Part shown: in pieces, positions 25,567 to 33,249 of the stretch
Numbering within the stretch: position 1 is the first letter of the stretch
How the letters are laid out: each line of letters opens with the position of its first letter
NCBI GenBank assembly: GCA_947259875.1
Contig: CAMYNX010000021.1
Coordinates: 1 to 34,586, forward strand
Length of the DNA stretch: 34,586 nucleotides
Direction of reading: 5' to 3'
Source: an uncultured Gammaproteobacteria bacterium
GTDB taxonomy: Bacteria; Pseudomonadota; Gammaproteobacteria; Arenicellales; JAANXG01
The notes under the pieces: model-generated
Database searches by the model: none
What the model was told of the DNA's origin: nothing
Seen by the model: the letters and a program-made list of their open reading frames with translations, nothing else
Made by a program: the position numbers and the translations under genes

Positions 25567-25610
25567 ATTTTAAGGCATATTAACAAGAATGCAAACAATA
25601 ATCATTATTA
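25567..25610 (-). promoter_or_regulatory. fbpA promoter with Fur box
   Basis: On the minus strand TTGCAT (25594-25589) and TAAAAT (25572-25567) are 16 nt apart. Directly upstream, CAATAATCATTATTA (25596-25610) read on the minus strand is TAATAATGATTATTG, matching TGATAAT-N-ATTATCA at 11 of 14 positions. Fur bound here would cover the -35 region. The match and the adjoining iron transporter make this the better of the two Fur sites in the window. Confidence 0.75.
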
Positions 25611-25628
25611 TTCGCATTAGAGAACATC

Positions 25629-25657
25629 TTGGCACGCGCACCTACGGTCAGTATAGT
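25629..25657 (+). promoter_or_regulatory. Sigma-70-type promoter of the gcv operon leader
   Basis: TTGGCA (25629-25634) and TATAGT (25652-25657) are separated by exactly 17 nt, predicting a start near 25664, about 10 nt before the first riboswitch aptamer. It is divergent from the fbpA promoter. Confidence 0.65.
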
Positions 25658-25673
25658 TTTACCCCCGGCTAAA

Positions 25674-25987
25674 CGATCCGTGGGAGATGCCCGTTAATTT
25701 TCAGTTGGAACCAGGAAATCACGTGTTGATTTCGGTCAAATATGACGTCCTGGAACGGTTCCAAGTACATTGACGGGGGCCGAAGGCGCAACCTCGCCCG
25801 GAAACGCACAGGCAAAGGGACTGCGGAATCGGCCGGCTCTGGAGAGACCCGTTACCTTTGCTTTGTAGTTCGCGGTCAGGATCTAAAGGAACGTTCGTGA
25901 CTGCTCAGAGAGGCAATATACCTCACGTCACAAGAAGGTATTGGACACCGAAGGTGCTTAAGCTCTCAGGTAAGCGGACAGAGGGGC
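25674..25987 (+). promoter_or_regulatory. Tandem glycine riboswitch
   Basis: Two glycine aptamers in series precede gcvT. Aptamer 1 (about 25674-25830) has GATCCG pairing with CGGAATC as P1, a GGGAGA core, GGCCGAAGGCGCAA, and CAGGCAAAGGGAC. Aptamer 2 (about 25834-25987) has CTCT pairing with AGAG as P1, CTCTGGAGAG, CACCGAAGGTGC, and CTCTCAGGTAAGCGGAC. These are the conserved core strings of the family. When glycine binds, such switches normally turn on the cleavage operon. The expression platform is not visible, because a MITE-like element starts 11 bp after the second aptamer. Confidence 0.88.
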
Positions 25988-25997
25988 GATGGCTGTC

Positions 25998-26251
25998 TAG
26001 CCCGCATTTCTCACCAGGCGGCGCCAGACTCCGAGTTCGCGGCAGCACTGCGGCAGCACTTAAGGCATTGAGCCGAAGTTACGACACAGGGTGTTACGAC
26101 AGTCACGCCTATCCAGGCCCTGGCTGGTTCTCGCACACCTGCGCTTGGCCTTCACTCAACCCATAGCCCGCTATGGGTCTCGCTCCAGGCGCGGTGCTCA
26201 GCTGCACGAGTCTGTGCCAGCATCCGGGATCCTGGTGGGAAATGCAGGCTA
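25998..26251. repeat. MITE-like element in the gcvT leader (254 bp)
   Basis: The ends TAGCCCGCATTTCTCACCAGG (25998-26018) and CCTGGTGGGAAATGCAGGCTA (26231-26251) are inverted repeats matching at 19 of 21 positions. The right half is clearly related to the element at 27831-28102, sharing CTTCACTCAAC, CGCTCCAG, GCATCCGGGATCC and a hairpin CCCATAG-CCCG-CTATGGG (26160-26177). No protein-coding capacity is credible. It lies between the riboswitch and gcvT, so it is transcribed as part of the leader. Confidence 0.8.
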
Positions 26252-26299
26252 GCCATCGCCCTTTTTAATTGTTACGACACGCTAATATTAACGACCAAA

Positions 26300-27403
26300 A
26301 TGAATCAAAAAACACCGCTTTTCGAATTGCATAAACAAACGGGAGCGAAAATCGTCGCCTTCGGGGGCTGGGAGATGCCGCTTCATTATGGATCTCAAGT
26401 CGAAGAACATCACGCAGTCCGCCGAGACGCCGGCATGTTTGATGTGTCGCACATGGCTCGCGTGGAACTTCGCGGAAACGGGGTGCGTCAGTTTCTTCGG
26501 CGTTTGGTGGCTAATAATGTTGACAAGCTCACGGTATCTGGGAAAGCGCTGTATACGTGTATGTTAAATGCACACGGTGGTGTCATAGACGATCTAATTA
26601 TTTACTTCGTGCGCGATGATTGGTTTCGAATTGTGGTGAATGCGGCCACCCGGGACAAGGATTTAGCATGGATCGAAGATCAAGCCAAACAAGTGCAGGG
26701 GGTAGATATTGTACCGCGGCCGGATTTGGCGATGATTGCAGTACAAGGTCCCAACGGCCGTGACAAGACTTGTGTTGCCCTGGGTGATGCGGTAAAGGAA
26801 GCGTCTGTAAATCTTAAACCGTTCTTTGCCGTCGAAACAAACGATTACTTTATCGCTAGAACAGGCTACACCGGTGAGGACGGGTTCGAGATCATATTAC
26901 CGAATGACCAGGCGCCAAATGTTTGGCGCGCGTTGCAACAGGCAGGGGTTGCCCCCTGCGGTCTGGGAGCACGCGATACGCTACGGCTGGAGGCCGGAAT
27001 GAATTTGTATGGAACGGATATGGATGAAAACACCACGCCTTTAGAGTCGGGCCTGGCATGGACTGTTGCCTGGGAACCGAAGGACCGGGATTTTGTAGGA
27101 CGCAAGGTGCTGGAAAAGCAGCGCGAACAAGGTGTGACGCGTAAATTAATCGGGTTGGTGTTAGTGGATAAGGGCGTATTACGTAGTCATCAACGAGTGA
27201 CGTGCGCGGGTGGTCAACAAGGCGAGATTACCAGTGGTACCTTTTCACCGACTTTGGGTTGCGCCATTGCGATGGCTCGTGTTTCCGTTGAGGTGCAGAC
27301 CGGAGACTCGTGTCAGGTCGAGATCCGCGGCAAGCAACTGAATGCGAAGGTTGTCAAGTATCCGTTTGTGCGTCACGGAAAGAGTTGTTTACCGGCTCTT
27401 TGA
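26300..27403 (+). CDS. gcvT: Glycine cleavage system T protein (aminomethyltransferase)
   Basis: A 367-residue folate enzyme that takes the aminomethyl group from lipoyl-GcvH to give 5,10-methylene-THF and ammonia. Signatures are [23 protein letters not shown] at the N-terminus (residues 5-27), [26 protein letters not shown] with the folate-site aspartate at 97/98, and [11 protein letters not shown]. Length matches E. coli GcvT. The ATG has no good Shine-Dalgarno (CGACCAAA precedes it). It is the first gene after the glycine riboswitch and the MITE-like element; gcvH follows 37 bp later. Confidence 0.96.
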   Translation: MNQKTPLFELHKQTGAKIVAFGGWEMPLHYGSQVEEHHAVRRDAGMFDVSHMARVELRGNGVRQFLRRLVANNVDKLTVSGKALYTCMLNAHGGVIDDLIIYFVRDDWFRIVVNAATRDKDLAWIEDQAKQVQGVDIVPRPDLAMIAVQGPNGRDKTCVALGDAVKEASVNLKPFFAVETNDYFIARTGYTGEDGFEIILPNDQAPNVWRALQQAGVAPCGLGARDTLRLEAGMNLYGTDMDENTTPLESGLAWTVAWEPKDRDFVGRKVLEKQREQGVTRKLIGLVLVDKGVLRSHQRVTCAGGQQGEITSGTFSPTLGCAIAMARVSVEVQTGDSCQVEIRGKQLNAKVVKYPFVRHGKSCLPAL

Positions 27404-27440
27404 TTATACGAAACGCAGCACTCAATTGAAGGAGGGTGAG

Positions 27441-27833
27441 ATGAGTGAAATACCCGAGGAGTTGAGATACACCAAGACCCATGAATGGTTGCGGATAATG
27501 GAAGACGGTCATTTTGAGGTTGGTATAACGGAGCATGCGCAAGATATGATGGGTGACATGGTATTCGTGGAACTTCCAGAAGTTGGGAGCACCGTCAGCA
27601 CTGGAGAGGATTGTGCAGTCGTGGAATCGGTAAAGGCAGCGTCCGACATTTATGCGCCGGTAGGTGGAGAGATTGTTGAGGTAAATAGCGAACTGGCCGA
27701 TGCGCCAGAGACTATTAATCAGGACCCCTACCATCGGGGATGGATGTTTCGTCTACGCCCCATTGATCAATCGGCGGCCGACAATCTTCTCGATCCCGCG
27801 GCCTATGAGCAAGTCATCGCGTCGGAATCTTAA
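27441..27833 (+). CDS. gcvH: Glycine cleavage system H protein
   Basis: A 130-residue lipoyl carrier that shuttles the aminomethyl intermediate between the P, T and L proteins. The lipoylated lysine is K65 in [10 protein letters not shown], and the fold signature runs from [10 protein letters not shown] through [12 protein letters not shown]. An excellent AAGGAGGG (from 27428) sets the start at 27441. The stop codon TAA (27831-27833) is also the first three bases of a MITE-like element, so the native 3' end may have been replaced by the insertion. Confidence 0.97.
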   Translation: MSEIPEELRYTKTHEWLRIMEDGHFEVGITEHAQDMMGDMVFVELPEVGSTVSTGEDCAVVESVKAASDIYAPVGGEIVEVNSELADAPETINQDPYHRGWMFRLRPIDQSAADNLLDPAAYEQVIASES

Positions 27834-28102
27834 CCCGCATATTGCACCAAGTCAGCGAAAAGAGGAGCTAACATTTTGTTTGAGATAATAAATTCGATAA
27901 ATACTCGGTGTTACGTTTTGCACCCGGAGTTGGGCTTATCCCGGCACTGGCTTGGCCTCGAACGCCTGGACTTGCGCTTCACTCAACGCATAGCTACGGC
28001 TATGCATTTCGCTCCAGCGCGGCGCTTGTCCCCGCAAGCAGGGGAACCAGCCGCCCGATTTCGTCGCCATCATCCGGGATCCTTGGTGCAACATGCGGGT
28101 TA
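27831..28102. repeat. MITE-like element between gcvH and gcvPA (272 bp)
   Basis: The ends TAACCCGCATATTGCACCAAGT (27831-27852) and CCTTGGTGCAACATGCGGGTTA (28081-28102) are inverted repeats matching at 20 of 22 positions. The right half aligns with the element before gcvT, with hairpin GCATAGC-TACG-GCTATGC (27988-28005) in the same place but of different sequence. A frame from TTG 27876 to TAG 28103 has a ribosome-site-like AGAGGAG, but it lies within the repeat and its C-terminal peptide is simply the repeat end translated. I do not call it a gene. Confidence 0.88.
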
Positions 28103-28133
28103 GCCGGCGCAAGCAAGAATAGGCGAATCAGCT

Positions 28134-29534
28134 ATGCCCTTTATCCCTCATACTGAATCAGAAATTAGAGACATGCTCGACGTGATCGGGGTTGACTCCA
28201 TCGACGATCTATTTGACGAGATACCGAAAGATTTACGCGCGCAAGCACTGTCGTTAGTGCCGGAGGGTATCAATGAGATGGAGATCGGGCGGGTCATGAC
28301 GGAGCGTGCGAATAAAGATGGACTGTATGTGAATTTCATAGGTGGTGGCGCTTACGAGCACCACATACCCGCGGTGGTTTGGGAATTGACTACCCGTGGT
28401 GAGTTTTACTCTGCCTATACGCCGTATCAAGCGGAGGCCAGTCAGGGTACGTTGCAGTTGCTCTATGAATTTCAAACTATGATGGCAAGATTGACCGGCT
28501 TGGAAGTATCCAACGCCTCTCTTTATGATGGCGCGTCTGCGTTAGCGGAGGCAGTCCTCGCAGCAGTGCGCGCAAAAAAGAAAGCAACCAAAGTTTTGAT
28601 ACCAAGCACAATCGCTCCCGTATATCGGCAAGTGGTAAACACCATTGTCAGAAACCAAGGTATCGAGCTCATTGATCTGTCGTTCTCTGAAGTCGGTGGC
28701 CACACTCCAGTCGAGATTGTGTCTCAACAAACGACCGACGATGTTGCTGCGCTCGTGGTCCCACAGCCGAACTACTTCGGCGTCCTGGAGGATGTCGATG
28801 CATTAACCGATTGGGCCCATGATCATGGATTGCTGGTTATTGGATTGGTTAATCCCATCGCGATGGCGTTACTCAAACCACCCGGGCGCTGGGGTAAGCA
28901 GGGCGCGGATATCGCTGTGGGCGAGGGCCAACCTGTCGGCGTACCCTTATCTTCCGGGGGGCCTTATTTTGGTTTCATGTGTTGCAAACAAAAGCTGATA
29001 AGACAAATGCCGGGACGTATCGTTGGGCGCACCGTGGATACGGAAGGAAGACCTGGGTTTACGCTCACTTTACAGGCGCGAGAGCAACACATCCGGCGCT
29101 CGAAAGCGACCTCTAACATCTGTACCAATCAGGGATTGATGGTCACCGCGGCCACAATTTACATGGCGCTGTTAGGTCCTGACGGACTGCGCCGGGTAGC
29201 CCTGCAATGTCACGCTAATACGAAGCGCTTGTTGAATTCACTTGCCAAAATCGAGGGTGTCAAAAAACTCTTCGACCGGCCGTTTTTCCACGAAGGCGTA
29301 CTTCAGTTGACCCAAGATCCAACAGCCATATTGAAGGCGCTGGAGGCGCAAGGCATTGTTGGTGGCATCGATCTCAGCCGGCACTATCCGCAACTAGGGG
29401 ACAGCATGCTTGTATGTGCTACCGAGACTCGTACCGACACCGAGATAAATAACTACGGGATACATTTGGAACGTATTATGTCGCGCCGGCGGCTTGATCC
29501 GCCGTGTGCACAAAAGGTCGCTGGTAAAGGATAG
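28134..29534 (+). CDS. gcvPA: Glycine dehydrogenase (decarboxylating) subunit 1
   Basis: A 466-residue protein forming the N-terminal half of the two-subunit P protein, which decarboxylates glycine and loads the aminomethyl group on GcvH. Signatures are [15 protein letters not shown] at the start, [42 protein letters not shown], and [16 protein letters not shown]. The PLP lysine is on the partner subunit (gcvPB). The ATG at 28134 has a weak ribosome site. The message must read through the MITE-like element from gcvH. After its stop, about 130 bp precede the peroxidase gene. Confidence 0.95.
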   Translation: MPFIPHTESEIRDMLDVIGVDSIDDLFDEIPKDLRAQALSLVPEGINEMEIGRVMTERANKDGLYVNFIGGGAYEHHIPAVVWELTTRGEFYSAYTPYQAEASQGTLQLLYEFQTMMARLTGLEVSNASLYDGASALAEAVLAAVRAKKKATKVLIPSTIAPVYRQVVNTIVRNQGIELIDLSFSEVGGHTPVEIVSQQTTDDVAALVVPQPNYFGVLEDVDALTDWAHDHGLLVIGLVNPIAMALLKPPGRWGKQGADIAVGEGQPVGVPLSSGGPYFGFMCCKQKLIRQMPGRIVGRTVDTEGRPGFTLTLQAREQHIRRSKATSNICTNQGLMVTAATIYMALLGPDGLRRVALQCHANTKRLLNSLAKIEGVKKLFDRPFFHEGVLQLTQDPTAILKALEAQGIVGGIDLSRHYPQLGDSMLVCATETRTDTEINNYGIHLERIMSRRRLDPPCAQKVAGKG

Positions 29535-29550
29535 ATGGATGTGAACAGCT

Positions 29551-29620
29551 AGCAGCTTCTACGGAAGCGGACAGCACAGAGCTTGAAGATTATTTGGATG
29601 CGGCTAGTAAAGCAGCGTAA
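29551..29620 (+). other. Coding-like sequence after gcvPA in another frame
   Basis: In the frame shifted from gcvPA, the bases to TAA 29618-29620 read AASTEADSTELEDYLDAASK and end AA, which looks like a natural acidic C-terminus. There is no start codon or ribosome site of its own. It could be a former C-terminal end of gcvPA lost by frameshift, a remnant of another gene, or chance. Confidence 0.2.
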
Positions 29621-29664
29621 ATGAATTTACAAAAAACAGAATTAACTACGACGAGGAGATAGAC

Positions 29665-30165
29665 ATGGCGCAAGTAACATTAAAAGGTAACCCAATCAAC
29701 ACCAATGGTGATCTGCCGAATGTGGGAAGCGACGCCCCTGATTTTGCGTTGGTCGATGGCGATCTCAACAATGTTTCACTTACCGGTTTTAGCGGAAAGA
29801 AGAAACTTCTCAACATCGTTCCCAGTCTGGACACGCCGGTTTGTGCAGTTTCGACAAAACGATTCAATGAGCAGGCTAAGGGCCGTGATGATCTTGTAGT
29901 GTTGATCGTTTCTGCCGACCTACCATTCGCTCAAGGCCGTTTCTGTGAAGCGGAATCGACACACGAAGTAAAGACCTTGTCGATGATGCGCAGTCGGAAC
30001 TTTGCGAAGGACTATGGCGTGCTATTAGTAGACGGCCCATTATCCGGTATCACTGCCCGCGCGGTGGTTATTCTCGATGAGAACAATAAAGTCATATATA
30101 CGGAATTGGTACCGGAAATTGCGCAAGAACCAGATTATGACAAGGCCATGCAGGCGCTTGGTTAG
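29665..30165 (+). CDS. tpx: Thiol peroxidase (Tpx-type peroxiredoxin)
   Basis: A 166-residue atypical two-cysteine peroxiredoxin that reduces hydrogen peroxide and alkyl hydroperoxides with thioredoxin. The peroxidatic cysteine is C60 in PSLDTPVCAVSTKRFN and the resolving cysteine is C94 in FAQGRFCEAES; both are Tpx signatures. The length equals that of E. coli Tpx (168). GAGGAG lies about 7 nt upstream of the ATG. It is placed inside the glycine-cleavage operon, 9 bp before gcvPB, so the two are surely co-transcribed. Confidence 0.95.
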   Translation: MAQVTLKGNPINTNGDLPNVGSDAPDFALVDGDLNNVSLTGFSGKKKLLNIVPSLDTPVCAVSTKRFNEQAKGRDDLVVLIVSADLPFAQGRFCEAESTHEVKTLSMMRSRNFAKDYGVLLVDGPLSGITARAVVILDENNKVIYTELVPEIAQEPDYDKAMQALG

Positions 30166-30174
30166 TGATGCAAT

Positions 30175-31623
30175 ATGCTTATCTTTGAACTATCGAAACC
30201 GACACGAAGAAATTCCTCTCAATCGCCGCGAGAGGAGTCAAAGATCACGGACATACCTGAGGAATTTCTTCGCGAAGATTTAGCTTCGTTACCGGAGGTA
30301 TCCGAACTCCAGGTAGTGCGTCACTATACACGTTTGTCACAAAACAATTTCTCTATTGATACACATTTCTATCCTCTCGGATCATGCACCATGAAGTACA
30401 ACCCGAGGGCGTGTAACAAGTACGCGATGCTTCCGGAGTTTCTCATGCGTCATCCACAGTCCGCGGTGACCACCGGCCAAGGTTTCTTGCAATGTCTACA
30501 TGAGTTACAGGAAATGCTAAAAGATGTGACCGGCATGAAAGGGGTTTCACTGACGCCTCTGGCTGGCGCCCAGGGAGAATTTGCCGGCGTGACGATGATC
30601 CGCGCCTATCATGAGTCACGAGATGATCAAAGGCGCGATGAAATTTTAGTGCCTGATGCGGCGCATGGCACCAATCCGGCGACTGCAACGATGTGTGGGT
30701 ACAAGGTGCGCGAAATACCCACCGATGCGGAAGGTGACGTTGATGTAGAGGCACTTCGAGCTGCAGTAGGACCACAGACTGCGGGACTAATGCTGACGAA
30801 TCCGTCGACGCTCGGAATATTCGAGGGACACATCCAAGAGATCGCCGATATCGTTCACGAGGCTGGCGGGCTATTGTATTACGATGGTGCGAACCTCAAT
30901 GCCATCGTAGGCAAAGTCAAACCGGGAGACATGGGTTTTGACGTGATTCATATGAATCTGCACAAAACCTTTTCGACTCCCCACGGTGGAGGTGGACCTG
31001 GTGCCGGCCCGGTGGGTGTCAACGATCGCCTGTTGCCGTTCTTACCGATCCCAATAGTCACGGAGGAAGGTGGCGAATACCGCTGGTTAACAGAGCTGGA
31101 TTTACCGCAATCCATTGGCCGTCTTTCCGGCAGCATGGGTAATGCCGGTGTCTTGCTGCGAGCTTACATTTACGCCCGCTTGTTGGGAAAGGAAGGCATG
31201 AATCGGGTTGCGGAGTTCGCCACATTAAACGCGAATTACTTGATGGCGCAATTGCGAAGTCGTGGTCTTGACATAGCGTATCCGACACGACGTGCGGCCC
31301 ATGAATTTATCGTTACTCTGAAGAGTTTGAAGGAGCAAACCGGTGTGATCGCTATGGATGTCGCCAAGCGCTTGCTCGACAAGGGATATCATGCCCCCAC
31401 CGTGTATTTCCCGCTGTTGGTGCCTGAGTGCTTCCTGATCGAGCCTACCGAAACGGAGAGCAAGCAAGAATTGGATGGATTCACCGATGCGTTGGTTGAA
31501 ATCCTGGAGGAGGCCCATCGAGATCCTGAGCTCGTGAAGTCTGCGCCACACACTACTCCGGTTACTCGGCTCGACGAGGTCAAGGCCGCGCGGGAGTTGG
31601 ATGTCGCATGGAATAACGAGTGA
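30175..31623 (+). CDS. gcvPB: Glycine dehydrogenase (decarboxylating) subunit 2
   Basis: A 482-residue protein, the C-terminal half of the split P protein. It carries the PLP-binding lysine K264 in [20 protein letters not shown]. Other signatures are [28 protein letters not shown], and [14 protein letters not shown]. The start MLIFELSKP is typical of the family. It forms a heterotetramer with GcvPA. It lies 9 bp after tpx and 72 bp before the PfkB-family kinase gene. Confidence 0.96.
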   Translation: MLIFELSKPTRRNSSQSPREESKITDIPEEFLREDLASLPEVSELQVVRHYTRLSQNNFSIDTHFYPLGSCTMKYNPRACNKYAMLPEFLMRHPQSAVTTGQGFLQCLHELQEMLKDVTGMKGVSLTPLAGAQGEFAGVTMIRAYHESRDDQRRDEILVPDAAHGTNPATATMCGYKVREIPTDAEGDVDVEALRAAVGPQTAGLMLTNPSTLGIFEGHIQEIADIVHEAGGLLYYDGANLNAIVGKVKPGDMGFDVIHMNLHKTFSTPHGGGGPGAGPVGVNDRLLPFLPIPIVTEEGGEYRWLTELDLPQSIGRLSGSMGNAGVLLRAYIYARLLGKEGMNRVAEFATLNANYLMAQLRSRGLDIAYPTRRAAHEFIVTLKSLKEQTGVIAMDVAKRLLDKGYHAPTVYFPLLVPECFLIEPTETESKQELDGFTDALVEILEEAHRDPELVKSAPHTTPVTRLDEVKAARELDVAWNNE

Positions 31624-31695
31624 ACTGTGTTGACTCCGTTGCCTGTTAATTTCGATATCACACGCCATAACACTCAGGAACGATAAAATTTTGCC

Positions 31696-32631
31696 ATGGC
31701 GATACTGATCTGTGGTTCCTTTGCCTATGACAACATCATGGTGTTTCCGGACCAGTTCAAAAACCACATTCTCCCGGAACAGGTACATATACTTAATGTT
31801 TGTTTTGTAGTTCCGGAAATGCGTCGTGAATTTGGAGGATGTGCCGGAAATATTGCATATAACCTCAAGTTATTGGGTGGTGAACCGCTACCAATGGGCA
31901 CGGTAGGGCATGACTTTGGACGTTACGCAGAATGGATGAATCAGTGCGACATTCCGCAAACACTTGTTGTACAGATCGACGACACGTACACGGCCCAGGC
32001 TTACATTACTACCGACATGGATGATAATCAGATCACCGCATTTCACCCCGGGGCGATGTCAGCGGCGCATCGAAACCGTATTGAAGATATGCACAATGTG
32101 GAACTGGGTATTGTGTCCCCCGATGGCAGGCAAGCGATGGTCGAACACGCAGAGCAGTTTGCGAACTTGGGTATCCCATTTGTGTTCGATCCGGGCCAGG
32201 GGTTGCCTATGTTCAATGTTGAAGAGCTGAAGACATTTATAGATCAGGCCACTTACATTACCGTCAACGACTACGAGAGTCAGTTATTGCAAGAACGGGT
32301 TGGCGTGAGCTTGCAACAGATTGCGGGTCAGGTGGACGCGCTGATCGTCACCAAGGGTGCTAAAGGTTCAGAGATAGTTACCGACGGTATAAGGATTGAG
32401 ATTCCGATTGGGCGGGTAAACGGGGCTGTTGATCCTACCGGTTGCGGCGATGCGTTCCGCGCGGGATTGCTACATGGAATCACTAACGGGAAAGACTGGG
32501 AAGATATTGGAAGACTTGCGTCATTAATGGGGGCGATAAATATTGAACACCATGGTACGCAAAATCATCGCTTCACGATCGATGAGTTTGCTCAGCGCTT
32601 CCAAGAAAATTTCGGCTACAGTGCCTTTTGA
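31696..32631 (+). CDS. PfkB-family (adenosine/ribokinase-like) kinase
   Basis: A 311-residue sugar or nucleoside kinase. The N-terminal part reads ILICGSFAYDNIMVFP and the PfkB glycine motif is FGGCAGNIAYNLKLLGG. The C-terminal signature is DPTGCGDAFRAGLLHG (residues 246-261) with the catalytic aspartate at 252. VSPDGRQAM and the overall pattern resemble bacterial adenosine-kinase-like members, but the substrate cannot be settled by eye. It could salvage adenosine from S-adenosylhomocysteine turnover, which would fit one-carbon metabolism next door; this is inference. The ribosome site is poor. Confidence 0.85.
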   Translation: MAILICGSFAYDNIMVFPDQFKNHILPEQVHILNVCFVVPEMRREFGGCAGNIAYNLKLLGGEPLPMGTVGHDFGRYAEWMNQCDIPQTLVVQIDDTYTAQAYITTDMDDNQITAFHPGAMSAAHRNRIEDMHNVELGIVSPDGRQAMVEHAEQFANLGIPFVFDPGQGLPMFNVEELKTFIDQATYITVNDYESQLLQERVGVSLQQIAGQVDALIVTKGAKGSEIVTDGIRIEIPIGRVNGAVDPTGCGDAFRAGLLHGITNGKDWEDIGRLASLMGAINIEHHGTQNHRFTIDEFAQRFQENFGYSAF

Positions 32632-32710
32632 AGTATGATGCTATTGCAAATTGACGCGACTCTGCTATGTTCACGACTGTAAACGTGACGAGACTTCGAT
32701 AGGTGAGATC

Positions 32711-33094
32711 ATGAAAAAGGTGACCGGTATTGGCGGTATCTTCTTCAAGTCAAGGGACCCGGATAAACTTAAAGCTTGGTATGAGGCGCATCTCGGTATC
32801 GAAGCGAGTGACGAGGCCGGTGCCATTTTCGAGTGGCGCGATGCCGATGATCCAGAAAAAACCGAATATACCGTTTGGGGGCCGTTCCCCCGGGACACCG
32901 ACTATTTCAAGCCCAGCAGTGCTTCCTTCATGATCAACTATCGGGTACAAAACCTGCAGGAACTCATTGATGAGCTTCGTGAGACAGGTCTGGACGTGAC
33001 AGGACCCAAGGAACACCCAGAAGGAATTTTCGCGTGGATCATGGACCCGGAGGGGAATAAGATCGAATTATGGGAGCCACTAGCGGATACTTAA
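32711..33094 (+). CDS. Glyoxalase/VOC-fold protein
   Basis: A 127-residue protein with the vicinal-oxygen-chelate fold: ITGIGGIFFKSRDPDKLKAWYEAHLGI-like N-terminal repeat, then WIMDPEGNKIELWEP at the C-terminus with the metal-ligand glutamate. The ATG at 32711 is preferred because GGTGAG lies 4-9 nt upstream and the fold starts here; an upstream start at 32651 adds 20 unrelated residues. Family members include glyoxalase I-like enzymes, dioxygenases and resistance proteins, and no specific reaction can be assigned. It stands alone between the kinase and the broken EF-G-like gene. Confidence 0.85.
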   Translation: MKKVTGIGGIFFKSRDPDKLKAWYEAHLGIEASDEAGAIFEWRDADDPEKTEYTVWGPFPRDTDYFKPSSASFMINYRVQNLQELIDELRETGLDVTGPKEHPEGIFAWIMDPEGNKIELWEPLADT

Positions 33095-33249
33095 GCCGCC
33101 ACGGAGCAGACGCAGTTTTTGCCCGGGCACCCAGGTCCTGGGCCGCCCTCCCGAATCCAGCCGGATTGATAGCCATGGACGCTTGGTTTAGGCTAGCGTG
33201 AATCGGCCATAGAGCCGACACCACGACAACGAAACGGATGGAGATGCTT

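Noticed and set aside
25858-26166. A 102-codon frame upstream of gcvT
   Set aside because: It spans the second riboswitch aptamer and half of a repeat element; the composition is not protein-like.
27876-28103. A 75-codon frame inside the MITE-like element, with AGAGGAG 8 nt before TTG
   Set aside because: It lies within the repeat. Its C-terminal peptide (RHHPGSLVQHAG) is the translated repeat end and recurs after fur as RHHPESLVQYTG. This is a repeat translation and not evidence of a gene.
33120-33145. Hairpin CCCAG-GTC-CTGGG as terminator after the VOC gene
   Set aside because: The stem is only 5 bp and there is no T-tract.
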